Source of the DNA: Nostoc sp. HK-01
Lineage (GTDB): Bacteria; Cyanobacteriota; Cyanobacteriia; Cyanobacteriales; Nostocaceae
Direction: 5' to 3'
Assembly: GCA_003990705.1 (NCBI GenBank)
Contig: AP018318.1
Span: 2,359,501-2,423,500 of the forward strand
Length of the DNA: 64,000 nucleotides
Positions 35,968 to 45,333 of the stretch are shown in pieces. Positions within the stretch are counted from its first letter, which is position 1; each line of letters opens with the position of its first letter. A program made the translations under genes and the position numbers. The notes beneath the pieces are model-generated. The model saw nothing but the letters and a program-made list of their open reading frames with translations. It searched no databases and was not told where the DNA came from.

Positions 35968-37269
35968 TTAAATCACGGCTATACAATCAATTTCTATCAT
36001 GACATCTTTTGGCAAACGCGACACTTGAACACAAGCACGCGCTGGGGCTGTATCTTCAGGGAAGTATTTAGCATAAACTGCATTCACAGCCGCAAAATCA
36101 TTCATATCAGCTAAAAATACAGTTGTTTTAACAACATTAGCAAAAGTCGCTCCCGCAGCTTTTAAAATTGCTTCTAGATTTGCTAATACTTGCTCAGTTT
36201 GCTTTTTTACATCATCTGTGTAAACAACATCACCCAACCGGGGATTGATCGCAATTTGTCCAGCCACAAATATCATTTGACCAGAAGCCGCGATCGCTTG
36301 ATTATATGGCCCCACTGGTGCAGGTGCTTGATCAGTATTAATAACTTGCCGTGTCATAGATATTACTTTTTCTAACGATACTACCTGTTTACCGACTTCC
36401 ACCTCAGAGGCAATCGGTTTGTAAATTTCTCCATCAGGCATTATCGCACCAGTTAGGTCAGCATCAATAAAGCTGGCTCCATAAATATCAGCACCAGTTA
36501 AGTCAGCCCTTCTCAAATTTGCTTTATCTAGATTTGCGTTGATCAGATTTGCCCATCGCAAATTTACTTTTTCTAAGTTTGCCCCTTGGAGCAGTGCTTT
36601 TTTCAGATTCGTACTTTGAAGAGATGCTGCTTTAAAGTCTACATCAGCTAAGTTCATTCCTGATAAATTAACTTGATATAGATTTGCTCTGTGAAATTTA
36701 ACATTTTGGAGTTTAGCGCCTCCTAGTGTCGCCTCAGCCAAATTTGCAAGGGTGAAGTCAGATCCCATTAAATAAGCATCACCTAAATCTGCCTTACTTA
36801 AGTTAGCTTTACTTAAATTAGCTCCAACTAATGAAGCTACACTTAGGTCTGCATTACTAAGATTAGCTCCACTCAAGTTTGCTGTATCTAGATTTGCAAA
36901 AATTAATTTAGCACTACTAAGATTTGTACCTGTGAGATTTGCTTGTTCTAAGTTTGCATAGTTCAAATTAGCACTACTTAGATTTGACCAACTTAAATCA
37001 GCACCATTAAGATCTGTCCAATGAAATGTAGCTGAAGAAGCTTTGACTGAATTTAAGCTTGTATTCCTTAGAGAGGCTTTAGTGAGATTTGCATTATTAA
37101 AATTAGCCTCTGTTAAATTTGCCTCACTTAAATTGGCACCATTCAAACTTGCATTGTATAGATCTATCTCACTAAGGTCTGCGCTTTGAAGATTTTCTTC
37201 ACTCAAATTTACTGAATGAAATTTTCGTTCCCCTGCGGCATATTTTTCTAACAGTTCCTCAGCATCCAT
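35968..37269 (-). CDS. Pentapeptide-repeat protein fused to a full-length RidA domain
   Basis: One 433-residue frame with two parts. Residues about 15-285 are uninterrupted pentapeptide repeats (A(D/N)LxX: NLSEANLTEANF, NLSGANLSNADL), a right-handed beta-helix. After a linker (GEIYKPIASEVEVGKQVVS), residues 305-433 are a complete 129-residue RidA/YjgF enamine/imine deaminase starting MTRQVINTDQAPAPVGPYNQAI, with the conserved Arg in ARACVQVSRLPKDVMIEID. The second part begins at its own Met (36357), yet no strong ribosome site precedes it. A true fusion, an internal start, or both are possible. RidA removes reactive 2-aminoacrylate-type imines. Confidence 0.88.
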   Translation of the reverse strand: MDAEELLEKYAAGERKFHSVNLSEENLQSADLSEIDLYNASLNGANLSEANLTEANFNNANLTKASLRNTSLNSVKASSATFHWTDLNGADLSWSNLSSANLNYANLEQANLTGTNLSSAKLIFANLDTANLSGANLSNADLSVASLVGANLSKANLSKADLGDAYLMGSDFTLANLAEATLGGAKLQNVKFHRANLYQVNLSGMNLADVDFKAASLQSTNLKKALLQGANLEKVNLRWANLINANLDKANLRRADLTGADIYGASFIDADLTGAIMPDGEIYKPIASEVEVGKQVVSLEKVISMTRQVINTDQAPAPVGPYNQAIAASGQMIFVAGQIAINPRLGDVVYTDDVKKQTEQVLANLEAILKAAGATFANVVKTTVFLADMNDFAAVNAVYAKYFPEDTAPARACVQVSRLPKDVMIEIDCIAVI

Positions 37270-37329
37270 AATGCACCATTGAATACAACTGACACAGTAT
37301 AATCGCCATGATTCTGTGTCACCAGTATT

Positions 37330-37375
37330 CTTTATTCTCTTCCTTCGCGCTCTTTGCGTCCTTTGCGGTTCGTTT
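37330..37375. repeat. Intergenic repeat CTTTGCGTCCTTTGCGG type
   Basis: TTCGCGCTCTTTGCGTCCTTTGCGGTTCG, a common intergenic repeat of Nostoc genomes; a looser relative occurs at 29274-29312 (CTTTGCGTTTTCCTCC...CTCTGCG). Confidence 0.55.
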
Positions 37376-37810
37376 CTAAATCCCTAACCGTGGACGTATA
37401 CCATAATGCCGATAACGCCAATAATCTTGCAGAATACGGTCATGATCAAAACATAAATTACTTGGTACACGCCAAGACTCAAAAATGCCTATACCCTTAG
37501 CATCATCTCCCGCCTTTGGCTCTCCCGTTGCTGTCGCCAAAAATACAATGCTAATCGTATGCTGACGGGGATCGCGATTGGGGTCAGAATATACCAAAAA
37601 TTGCTCAATCAATTCCACCTGCAAACTTGTTTCTTCCTCAGCTTCCCGCTTTGCGGCGACTTCCACTGGTTCGCCATAGTCAACAAAACCACCGGGAATT
37701 GCCCAACCAAATGGGGAATTAAGCCTTTCAATTAACACTATTGGCCGATGTGGTTGGTCAATTAATTCGATGATGATATCAACCGTCGGAGCAGGATTAC
37801 GGTAATTCAT
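37376..37810 (-). CDS. Nudix hydrolase, ADP-ribose pyrophosphatase-like
   Basis: A 144-residue Nudix protein with box [24 protein letters not shown] (about 42-65) intact, preceded by FGWAIPGG. The surroundings resemble ADP-ribose and related nucleoside-diphosphate-sugar pyrophosphatases; substrate is not fixed by sequence. ATG at 37810 is used; an upstream in-frame TTG (37816) falls inside the adjacent repeat. A different Nudix protein lies at 57356. Confidence 0.87.
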   Translation of the reverse strand: MNYRNPAPTVDIIIELIDQPHRPIVLIERLNSPFGWAIPGGFVDYGEPVEVAAKREAEEETSLQVELIEQFLVYSDPNRDPRQHTISIVFLATATGEPKAGDDAKGIGIFESWRVPSNLCFDHDRILQDYWRYRHYGIRPRLGI

Positions 37811-37920
37811 AGTCAAGAGTCATTAGTCAATGGTCAAGAGTCAATGGTCAACGGTCAACGGTCAAGAGTCAATGGTCAAAATGAACTACTTTAGACTTTG
37901 GACTATTGACCCTTGACTCT
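37811..37920. repeat. STRR-like cluster (AGTCAATGGTCA)
   Basis: Long run of GTCAAGAGTCATTAGTCAATGGTCAAGAGTCAATGGTCAACGGTCAACGGTCAAGAGTCAATGGTC, all seven-base multiples of GGTCAAN/AGTCAAN, ending in the complement TTTGGACTATTGACCCTTGACT, so it can fold. It lies between divergent genes and directly abuts the Nudix start codon. Confidence 0.85.
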
Positions 37921-38004
37921 GCTAAAAAGAACCTCCTGTTCTGTGGTAGATTCAATGCGATCGCCCAGCGTGTCCTTCAGACTTATACTTGAAATTAAAT
38001 AAAT

Positions 38005-39513
38005 ATGCCTTTTCCCAGATCCAGCGGCATTTTGCTGCATCCTACCTCATTCCCCAGCCGATTTGGTATTGGTGATTTAGGCTTAGAAGCCTATAAGTTT
38101 ATTGATTTTCTCAGAGAAAGTTACCAGCAATATTGGCAAGTTTTGCCTTTGGGGCCAACTGGTTATGGTAATTCTCCTTACGCTGCTTATTCCGCAATGG
38201 CGGGTAATCCCTTCATCATTAGTCCCGAAAAGCTCCAAGAACAAGGTTTACTCTCTGACGAAGACTTTGCTAACCTGCCAGAATTTAACAATTCTCAGGT
38301 AGACTACGACAAAGTTATAGCAATTAAAACTCAACTGCTCAAAAAAGCCTGCAAAAATTTTCAAAACCAAGCAACACCTCTACAACAAACTGAATTTGCA
38401 GGTTTTTGTAACAGCAAAGCTTATTGGTTAGATGATTATGCCTTATTTATGGCACTGAAAGATGCCAATGACGGGGCAAGCTGGCATACTTGGGAACCAG
38501 AACTAGTCAAGCGCGCACCAGCCGCAATTGAGCAAGCAAAGCAGCAGTTAAATGCGGAAATTTTTTATTACAAATTCATCCAATTTGAATTTTTCCGTGA
38601 GTGGTCGGAACTCAAAGCTTATGCCAATATGAGCGGTATTCAAATTATTGGCGATATTCCTATTTATGTAGCGCAAGATAGTTCTGACGTGTGGTCGCAT
38701 CCCGATATTTTTTGTCTGGATGAAGAAACCAGAGAACCGAAACTGATGGCGGGAGTTCCACCAGATTATTTTAGTGCTACTGGTCAATTGTGGGGCAACC
38801 CGGTGTACAACTGGGAAGAATTGCAAAAACAGAACTTTAAGTGGTGGATAGGTCGCTTTGAAGCGATGCTGGATTATTTAGATGTGATTCGCATTGACCA
38901 CTTTAGAGGATTTGAAGCTTATTGGGCTGTTCCCCAAGGTGAAGAGACTGCGATTAATGGCGAGTGGGTGAAAGCGCCTGGGGAAGAATTGTTTGATGCA
39001 ATTAAAGAAGCGCTAGGTAAACTACCTGTATTAGCTGAAGATTTAGGAGTAATTACGCCAGAGGTAGAAGCGCTACGGGACAAGTATGAATTTCCGGGGA
39101 TGAAAGTGTTACAGTTCGCCTTTGGTTCTGATCCCGGTAATCCATTTTTACCATTTAACTACTCGCAGAATTTTGTAGTTTATACGGGAACCCATGATAA
39201 TGACACAACAGTGGGCTGGTTTGACAAAGCTAATGATTACGAAAAACGCAACTTTCTGCTGTATTTAGGTTGTATTAGTCCTGAAGGTGTGCATTGGGAT
39301 TTAATTCGCCTGGCTTTAAGTTCCGTTGCTAATCAAGCAATTATTCCGTTGCAGGATGTTTTAGGCTTAGGAACTGATGCGCGGATGAATTTCCCCAGTG
39401 TGGCTGAAGGTAATTGGGGCTGGCGCTATCACTCAGACGTATTGACTAAAGAAGTAGGCGATCGCTTAAAAACTCTCACCCAATTATACGGCCGCGCTCC
39501 TAAACAAAAATGA
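38005..39513 (+). CDS. malQ: 4-alpha-glucanotransferase (amylomaltase)
   Basis: A 502-residue GH77 enzyme that transfers alpha-1,4-glucan segments in glycogen metabolism. The family pattern is intact: SSGILLHPTSFPSRFGIGDLG at the N-terminus, GDIPIYVAQDSSDVWSHPDIF, AGVPPDYFSATGQLWGNPVYNW, the nucleophile region IRIDHFRGFEAYW, the acid/base PVLAEDLGVITPEV, and YTGTHDNDTTVGWF. It stands alone between a Nudix gene (divergent) and the rodZ/rluB pair (convergent). Confidence 0.97.
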   Translation: MPFPRSSGILLHPTSFPSRFGIGDLGLEAYKFIDFLRESYQQYWQVLPLGPTGYGNSPYAAYSAMAGNPFIISPEKLQEQGLLSDEDFANLPEFNNSQVDYDKVIAIKTQLLKKACKNFQNQATPLQQTEFAGFCNSKAYWLDDYALFMALKDANDGASWHTWEPELVKRAPAAIEQAKQQLNAEIFYYKFIQFEFFREWSELKAYANMSGIQIIGDIPIYVAQDSSDVWSHPDIFCLDEETREPKLMAGVPPDYFSATGQLWGNPVYNWEELQKQNFKWWIGRFEAMLDYLDVIRIDHFRGFEAYWAVPQGEETAINGEWVKAPGEELFDAIKEALGKLPVLAEDLGVITPEVEALRDKYEFPGMKVLQFAFGSDPGNPFLPFNYSQNFVVYTGTHDNDTTVGWFDKANDYEKRNFLLYLGCISPEGVHWDLIRLALSSVANQAIIPLQDVLGLGTDARMNFPSVAEGNWGWRYHSDVLTKEVGDRLKTLTQLYGRAPKQK

Positions 39514-39514
39514 G

Positions 39515-39602
39515 GGAAATAGGGCAGGGGGCAGGGAGCAAGGGAGAGAATATTTCCCCCTTGCTCTCTGCACCTCATCTCCCCAGCCTCTTCGCTCCCT
39601 CA
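39515..39602. repeat. GGGAGCAGGG / CCCCTGCTC-type fold-back repeat
   Basis: AGGGCAGGGGGCAGGGAGCAAGGGAG is followed by TTTCCCCCTTGCTCTCTGCACCTC, making an imperfect hairpin between convergent genes. It may serve as a transcription end. Confidence 0.65.
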
Positions 39603-39608
39603 TCGTGA

Positions 39609-40409
39609 TTAAGATTGAGGCTTGGCCGCAGCAATCTTCACTTCTTCTGGTTTCCCAGGTTCTCCCATTTGCTTGGCTTCTTCTTGATTAACGCTCATCA
39701 TCACGCTACCAGCATTATCAGTTTTTACTGTTAGTTGCTCTTGCGCTTTCCAAACACGATGGCTTCCCTCTGGTAAAACCCCCTCAAACTCGGTTTTACC
39801 ATCAGCAATTACACGAATCCAAGATGCTGCCTTCAAGGTGACACCAATCTGTACAGTTTGATTGTCTTGATTATCGCTCACAGACTGGGCTGTTGTATTC
39901 TCCTTGTCTGAATTAGGTGCAGGCTGTGAAACAGCTTCTGGTTGCGACTGATTATTATCAGCACTAAATTCAGCGCTGTTTAATACTTTAGACAAACTGC
40001 TAACAGAGCAAATAATTACAAAGATGTACAGCAAGTAAAGATGAACTGGTCGTAGTAGTTTCATCGACCGATTCACAGCAACAGGCGCTGTCGTAGCAAC
40101 CGCCATAGCAGTCACAGGAAAAGCCTTCGCAAATTCTGCACCGTTAAAACCTAACGCATCAGCATATTGCCGAATAAAGCCTTGAATATAAACTGGTTCT
40201 GGCAAATCTTCGAGATTACCTTCTTCAATCGCCTGCAATAATCGCCGCGAGATTTTAGTAATCACCATCATTTCTTCTAGAGACAAACTCCTCTCTTGAC
40301 GCGCCGCCCAAAGTTGAGCGCCCAATTCTTTCAGCTTTTCGGCTCGTTGTTCTTCTAGAGTGAGTGTTGGCTGCTGATCATTTTTTCTTTTTACCTTAAA
40401 CCACTTCAT
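39609..40409 (-). CDS. RodZ-like helix-turn-helix membrane protein
   Basis: A 266-residue protein with RodZ architecture: a Cro/XRE-like HTH (about residues 26-90: LGAQLWAARQERSLSLEEMMVITKISRRLLQAIEEGNLEDLPEPVYIQGFIRQYADALG), one membrane helix (about 122-140: LYLLYIFVIICSV) and a periplasmic DUF4115 domain (VTLKAASWIRVIADGKTEFEGVLPEG). RodZ links MreB to the cell wall machinery in rods; in cyanobacteria the role is inferred. Its ATG overlaps the stop codon of the pseudouridine synthase gene (ATGA), implying coupled translation. Confidence 0.85.
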   Translation of the reverse strand: MKWFKVKRKNDQQPTLTLEEQRAEKLKELGAQLWAARQERSLSLEEMMVITKISRRLLQAIEEGNLEDLPEPVYIQGFIRQYADALGFNGAEFAKAFPVTAMAVATTAPVAVNRSMKLLRPVHLYLLYIFVIICSVSSLSKVLNSAEFSADNNQSQPEAVSQPAPNSDKENTTAQSVSDNQDNQTVQIGVTLKAASWIRVIADGKTEFEGVLPEGSHRVWKAQEQLTVKTDNAGSVMMSVNQEEAKQMGEPGKPEEVKIAAAKPQS

Positions 40410-41200
40410 GCTTTTGCTACGCTCCTTACCTCAGCTGAGTCTTTAATAGTTTTGTGCTTAATGCTCTTTAGCAAAAAGCGAATTTCTTCATCTTTTAGAG
40501 AACGATATTGACCTTCACGTAAAAAGGTTTCTTGGGGGTTTTTTAATTTAATCGCGCCTATAGCAGTTCTATGTAATTTAATAACTGGATGTCCCAAAAT
40601 CTCGGCTACGCGACGAATTTGGCGATTTCTACCCTCCTTTAAAACTATTTCTAAACAGCTATTTGTCGCAAAACTTTCTATAAGATTTACTTGAGCAGGC
40701 AGCGTTTTTCTTCCATCTAACATCACACCCTGAGACCACTTTTCGATTACTGCTTGTGAAGGATGGCCTTTGACCAAAACACGATAAGTTTTTGCAATAC
40801 TATGACTTGGATGGGTGAGTCCAAATGTGAGTTCTCCGTCGTTTGTGAGAATTATTGCGCCTGTAGACTCTGCATCTAGACGACCAACAGGATGAATTCC
40901 TAAACCTGTACGTAACTCCTTGGGTAGTAAATCTAAAACAGTTTTTCTGCCTTGAGGATCATCGCAAGTCGAAACTACTCCTGGTGGTTTGTGTAGCAGC
41001 AAATATATTAAAGGCGGACGTTCTGCGGCAGAAATTAATTTGCCATCAATAGCGATCGCATCTTTTTGTGGGTCAACTTTTTGACCTAAATTTGCTGATA
41101 CCCCATTTACCTGCACACGCGATTGCCGAATCATTTCTTCCGCTTCTCGCCGTGAGGCAATACCTAACTGAGACAGAGCCTTTTGTAACCTAACCTCCAT
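40406..41200 (-). CDS. 16S/23S rRNA pseudouridine synthase (RsuA/RluB family)
   Basis: A 264-residue enzyme with an N-terminal S4 RNA-binding domain (residues 3-60: RLQKALSQLGIASRREAEEMI) and a catalytic domain with LLLHKPPGVVSTCDDPQGRKTVLDLLP and the active Asp in GIHPVGRLDAESTGAIILTNDGEL. It makes a pseudouridine in rRNA, probably the RluB-type 23S modification, though RsuA-type (16S) cannot be excluded. It is the upstream gene of the rodZ-like pair, overlapping it by 4 bp. Confidence 0.92.
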   Translation of the reverse strand: MEVRLQKALSQLGIASRREAEEMIRQSRVQVNGVSANLGQKVDPQKDAIAIDGKLISAAERPPLIYLLLHKPPGVVSTCDDPQGRKTVLDLLPKELRTGLGIHPVGRLDAESTGAIILTNDGELTFGLTHPSHSIAKTYRVLVKGHPSQAVIEKWSQGVMLDGRKTLPAQVNLIESFATNSCLEIVLKEGRNRQIRRVAEILGHPVIKLHRTAIGAIKLKNPQETFLREGQYRSLKDEEIRFLLKSIKHKTIKDSAEVRSVAKA

Positions 41201-41340
41201 GTTGAAATTACTTATTCTTTATTCAACCTTTAAATAATAATAATATTTGCATTTTGTACTGAATCGCCATAAATGTTACATTTAAAGCTTGTTTCAGTTT
41301 AGTTAGTTGATGTGCTATAACTCATCAACAAAATATTTCC

Positions 41341-42054
41341 ATGCCTGAAAAAAATTCCCAAGCAAAAGGTGCAAATAAAATACGAATTATCACAAATGTC
41401 CTCACAACCGCAGTCAAACTCTGGTTAAGAGCGCAAGTGAGTCATGTATCCCAGTTAGAGGTGGATATTAAAGCGAGCGATCGCCAACTTCTCTCTGGTC
41501 GTATTCCTTGGGTTTCTATTTCTGCAAACGATGCAGTCTATCAAGGCCTCCATATTACACGAATTCAACTCGTAGCGGAGAATATTCAGGTCAACATAGG
41601 CGCAGTACTTAAAGGCCAGCCCTTACGACTGTTGGCAACAGTACCAGTGGTTGGCGAACTAATCGTGGATGAGAAAGATCTCAACAGTTCCGTCTCATCC
41701 GAACTATTATCGACTGCTTTAAATGAAGTACTGGTTAAACTTTTACCAGAACACTGCCTAAAATCCAAGCAAATAGCTTGGGAAAAAATTATTTTGGAGA
41801 ATCATCGAATAATTCTGGCTGCTATACTAACATGTCCCAGTGACAATACACCTCTGGAAATATCTTTAAATTTAAATTTAGTGAGTAACCAAAAATTACG
41901 GTTATCACAGATTCAAGTTTTAGAAAATGGTGCGCCATTAGTTGCAGGTAACGAAGATTACCATCTAGATTTAGGTTCTGATGTGGAAATCCAAGAACTC
42001 AGTGTGATCCCGGCTCAATTAATTTGTCGTGGCAAGATTAATGTGAATCCGTAG
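41341..42054 (+). CDS. DUF2993 (LmeA-like) protein
   Basis: A 237-residue protein of the DUF2993 family, whose actinobacterial member LmeA is a lipid/mannan-related factor. Residues KIRIITNVLTTAVKLWLRAQVSHVSQLEVDIKASDRQLLSGRIPWVSI and VYQGLHITRIQLVAENIQVNIGAVLKGQPLRL are the conserved type. No signal peptide is evident, which is notable because the actinobacterial relatives are exported. Function in cyanobacteria is unknown; a role at the membrane is a guess. Upstream region shared divergently with the rRNA modification gene. Confidence 0.78.
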   Translation: MPEKNSQAKGANKIRIITNVLTTAVKLWLRAQVSHVSQLEVDIKASDRQLLSGRIPWVSISANDAVYQGLHITRIQLVAENIQVNIGAVLKGQPLRLLATVPVVGELIVDEKDLNSSVSSELLSTALNEVLVKLLPEHCLKSKQIAWEKIILENHRIILAAILTCPSDNTPLEISLNLNLVSNQKLRLSQIQVLENGAPLVAGNEDYHLDLGSDVEIQELSVIPAQLICRGKINVNP

Positions 42055-42105
42055 GAAGTGTGAAGTATGAAATTCTTCATACCTCCTGCCTTCTGCCTCC
42101 TACCT

Positions 42106-42990
42106 TCACTTAATCAACGGCAATAACAATGTGACGAAGTAGTAAACTAATGGGGCTGTAAAAATGTAACTGTCGGTGCGGTCTAAAATTCCGCCATGAC
42201 CGGGGATCAGTTGTCCCGAATCTTTTACCCCAGCATCGCGCTTCAGCATCGATTCAGTTAAATCGCCTAACAAACTAGCAATACCAATCAGTAAACCCAA
42301 CGCTGCGCCTGTGAAGAGAAATTTGGGTAACTGAAGATAATAAGCTCCTGCTACAGCAACAGCAACGCTGGCTGCAATGCCAAAGGCTGCGCCTTCCACA
42401 GTTTTTTTCGGGCTAATGTCTGACAAGCGAGTTTTACCGAAGAATTTGCCAACTACATAAGCGCCGATATCTGCTGCCCAAATACATAAGAACGCCAGTA
42501 TTGTGAGTGTGAACCCTGGTGGTAAAGCAAATAAATTTTTTGGGTCTAAAATCTCAGTCCAAGAATTAGGCCAGTAACCTTGTAAGGGAATATTGCTAAC
42601 TGCTGCACTGCCAATCCCGCGGAGTCTTACCCAGTAGCTTGACAGATAAGCTACATAAAATAGTCCCATAATTGAAGCGGAAATGTCAGCGATTGTCGCC
42701 ATTTTTGGCTGAAATAGCAGATAAAAACAAATGAAAGTTCCACCCAGAGGTAACACAGCATCAGCTAAACTGCCGTCCATTGTACAGATGATCAGCAAGG
42801 CTTGGCTGACAAATAAAGTAGTTTTCGCAGCAGGGACAATGCCTCTAGCCTGTACTAAATTAAAATATTCCAGTTGACCCAAAAAGATGCTGACCGCAAT
42901 CACAATGGTGAAATACCAACCGCCTAACAGGGTGGCTACCAAAGCAAGAGCGATCGCAATAATTCCACTAATAATTCGAGACCAAGGCAT
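42106..42990 (-). CDS. cdsA: Phosphatidate cytidylyltransferase CdsA
   Basis: A 294-residue integral membrane enzyme that makes CDP-diacylglycerol from phosphatidate and CTP, the precursor of phosphatidylglycerol. It has about seven membrane segments. The signature region SDISPKKTVEGAAFG (about 196-210) and the motif SLLGDLTESMLKRDAGVKDSGQLIPGHGGILDRTDSYIF (about 238-276) with its catalytic acidic residues are complete. AAGGCG and no clear ribosome site precede the start. cbiT lies upstream on the same strand. Confidence 0.95.
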   Translation of the reverse strand: MPWSRIISGIIAIALALVATLLGGWYFTIVIAVSIFLGQLEYFNLVQARGIVPAAKTTLFVSQALLIICTMDGSLADAVLPLGGTFICFYLLFQPKMATIADISASIMGLFYVAYLSSYWVRLRGIGSAAVSNIPLQGYWPNSWTEILDPKNLFALPPGFTLTILAFLCIWAADIGAYVVGKFFGKTRLSDISPKKTVEGAAFGIAASVAVAVAGAYYLQLPKFLFTGAALGLLIGIASLLGDLTESMLKRDAGVKDSGQLIPGHGGILDRTDSYIFTAPLVYYFVTLLLPLIK

Positions 42991-42999
42991 AGAAAGTAT

Positions 43000-43128
43000 T
43001 TTGGATTTTGGATTTTGGATTTTAGATTAGAAATTATGTATTAAAGATTAGGTATGGAAAATTGGTAATTACCCATCACATCATCCCCAATCTAAAATTT
43101 AAAATCTAAAATCTAAAATCTATTAGAT
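43000..43128. repeat. STRR-like heptamers (TTTTGGA / AAATCTA) between cdsA and cbiT
   Basis: On the plus strand TTTTGGA repeated three to four times becomes TTTTAGA, and after 60 bases the complement TCTAAAATTTAAAATCTAAAATCTAAAATCTA follows, giving a long fold-back. Same family as 406-433. Confidence 0.85.
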
Positions 43129-43731
43129 TTAGTCTAGTTTCTCACCACTGAGGATAAAAATGGGATCAACTGCTGTAAAAGTCTGAGAAAAACCTCGCGT
43201 CTCCAGGCGATTGACAGCAGACTGAACAACTTCGATATTTACTGCTCGTAACTGCGAAAAGCTTTGAGAAATAGCATACAGGCTCTCTAGATTACTAGCT
43301 GTAGCGACAACTCGCCCTGATGGTGGCAAATAATCCCACACTGCTTGTAAAATCTCCTGGATGGCTCGTCCACCTTCAATGCAAACGCGATGAGGTACAG
43401 TTTTAATATTATGTAAACATTCTGGGGCGCTACCTTCCAGAACTTCCACATTTTTGACATCAAAGCGATCGCAGTTACGCTTGATTAGGTTAGCTACTTC
43501 TTCATCTCGTTCTACAGCAATAATCTTGCCTTGGGGACACAATAAGCCAACTTCTACCGGGATAGTACCAGTTCCCGCACCAATATCCCAAAATACGGAA
43601 TCAGGTTTGAGTCGGAGTTGAGCAATTAACAACAGCCGCACTTCTCGCTGGCTGAAGGGAATTCCTGGTAATTGCTCGAATAAATCGTCGGGTATACCAG
43701 GGGTAACATAAGGCCAATGTTGGGAAGGCAT
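43129..43731 (-). CDS. cbiT: Precorrin-6B C15-methyltransferase/decarboxylase subunit CbiT
   Basis: A 200-residue SAM methyltransferase of the corrin (cobalamin) pathway. The N-terminus MPSQHWPYVTPGIPDDLFEQLPGIPFSQREVRLLLIAQLRLKPDSVFWDIGAGTGTIPVEVG includes the CbiT-type lead and SAM loop DIGAGTGT. HRVCIEGGRAIQEIL is the family's later motif. It methylates C15 and decarboxylates C12 of the corrin precursor, together with CbiE. I start at the second ATG (43731); the first (43743) adds only MCVS. It stands apart from other cob/cbi genes here. Confidence 0.88.
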   Translation of the reverse strand: MPSQHWPYVTPGIPDDLFEQLPGIPFSQREVRLLLIAQLRLKPDSVFWDIGAGTGTIPVEVGLLCPQGKIIAVERDEEVANLIKRNCDRFDVKNVEVLEGSAPECLHNIKTVPHRVCIEGGRAIQEILQAVWDYLPPSGRVVATASNLESLYAISQSFSQLRAVNIEVVQSAVNRLETRGFSQTFTAVDPIFILSGEKLD

Positions 43732-43823
43732 AGAGACACACATTTATACTAAAGATATTGGTTTGTCTGATTGGATAAACCATAAACTATAAAAATTTTT
43801 GCGATGTAGCGTCATAATTAATC

Positions 43824-45302
43824 ATGATCCCTGAGCAAATATTAGGCGATCGCTACGAAATTCAACAGCAGTTAGGAAAAAAGGCAGGGCGGCGGACTTT
43901 TGTTGCTCGTGATTTAACAACTCAAGCATTAGTCATCATTAAGTTACTCTCTTTTAGCAGTGACTTTGAATGGGATGATCTCAAGTTATTTGAGCGTGAA
44001 GCCGAAACTTTAAAATCTTTGTCGCATCCTGCTATTCCTCGTTATTTAGACTATTTTGAGGTAAATTCACCTACCATTAAAGGATTTGCTTTAGTACAAA
44101 CTTATATCCCAGCCCAAACTTTAGAGCAATATTTAAAATCTGGGCGGAGTTTTACAGAAGTTGAAGTTAAACAGATAGCAACAGCAGTTTTAGAAATTTT
44201 GACTTATCTACACGGTTTAAATCCACCTGTGATTCATCGTGATCTTAAGCCTAGCAATATTTTATTGGGAGAGCGCTCTGGTAATAGTGTCGGTCAAGTG
44301 TATTTAGTCGATTTTGGTTCGGTGCAAACTGTTCTGACTGCTGAAGGCGGAACACGAACGGTAGTAGGTACTTACGGTTATATGCCACCAGAACAATTTG
44401 GTGGACGTACTGTACCTGCATCTGACATTTATAGCTTAGGTGCAACTTTAATTTATTTAGTTACGGGAACTCACCCGGCTGATTTACCCCAAAAAGATTT
44501 TCGGATTCAGTTTGAGTCAGGAGTTAATCTTGATTCGAGTTTGACTCGGTGGTTAAAGTGGATGACTGAACCCAGTTTAGACAAACGCTTGATTTCGGCA
44601 AATGCAGCACTTGCAGCTTTGGAACATCCAAAACTTTTACAAAAACCCCAACCAGCACAAATTAACCTGTCAGACTGGATTAGGGGTTATTGGTATTGGG
44701 ATGGAAATAACTGGGTTTCTAATAATCTAACCATTGATGTTTCCAAACCTGCTGGGAGCAAAATTCAATTAATTAAGAATTGGGATGTGTTAGAAATTAC
44801 TATTCCAGTCAGTGGTTTTAAACCATCAATGCTATTTACAGCGGCATTTGCGATCGCTTGGAATTCATTTATTTTATTTTGGACGATAAATGCGATCGCC
44901 GTACCTTTTCCAATCAATGTTCCCTTTGTTCTGTTCTCACTGCCTTTTTGGAGTGCTGGCTTTGTGATGATTTGGGGCGTAGTCTTTGGGTTATTTGGCA
45001 GTCTGCGATTACGTATAGATCATGAGCAAGTTAGCTTCCACCAAAATTTGTTAGGTTTGACATTTCATCGGACTAAACCATCACTAAGAGAAAATATCAC
45101 TAAGTTAGTTTATATTCCCCAGCATTTTATTAAAGACGCAGAAGGTAATCGAACTACTGTGCCAGCACAATTAGATATCTGGGTTGGAGTAAAAAAATAT
45201 CCGCTTACTGGTAACACAGATATAGTTTTATCAGAAGTTGAACTATTATGGTTAGCCAATGAATTAAGTGATTGGTTAAATATACCAATTCAGCACCAAT
45301 AA
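43824..45302 (+). CDS. Serine/threonine protein kinase with C-terminal membrane domain
   Basis: A 492-residue kinase. Lys40 in VIIKLL, HRDLKPSN (138-145) and DFGSVQ (163-168) are intact; the glycine loop is weakened (LGKKAGRRTF). Beyond the kinase domain (about 10-275), residues 335-395 form two membrane helices (LFTAAFAIAWNSFILFWTI, PFWSAGFVMIWGVVFGLFG) followed by a beta-rich region (SLRLRIDHEQVSFHQNLLGLTFHRTK) typical of a small cyanobacterial kinase subgroup. No extracellular sensor is visible. The next gene starts 31 bp downstream on the same strand. Confidence 0.9.
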   Translation: MIPEQILGDRYEIQQQLGKKAGRRTFVARDLTTQALVIIKLLSFSSDFEWDDLKLFEREAETLKSLSHPAIPRYLDYFEVNSPTIKGFALVQTYIPAQTLEQYLKSGRSFTEVEVKQIATAVLEILTYLHGLNPPVIHRDLKPSNILLGERSGNSVGQVYLVDFGSVQTVLTAEGGTRTVVGTYGYMPPEQFGGRTVPASDIYSLGATLIYLVTGTHPADLPQKDFRIQFESGVNLDSSLTRWLKWMTEPSLDKRLISANAALAALEHPKLLQKPQPAQINLSDWIRGYWYWDGNNWVSNNLTIDVSKPAGSKIQLIKNWDVLEITIPVSGFKPSMLFTAAFAIAWNSFILFWTINAIAVPFPINVPFVLFSLPFWSAGFVMIWGVVFGLFGSLRLRIDHEQVSFHQNLLGLTFHRTKPSLRENITKLVYIPQHFIKDAEGNRTTVPAQLDIWVGVKKYPLTGNTDIVLSEVELLWLANELSDWLNIPIQHQ

Positions 45303-45333
45303 ATAAACTGGCTCATATTGAGAGATTTGGAAC

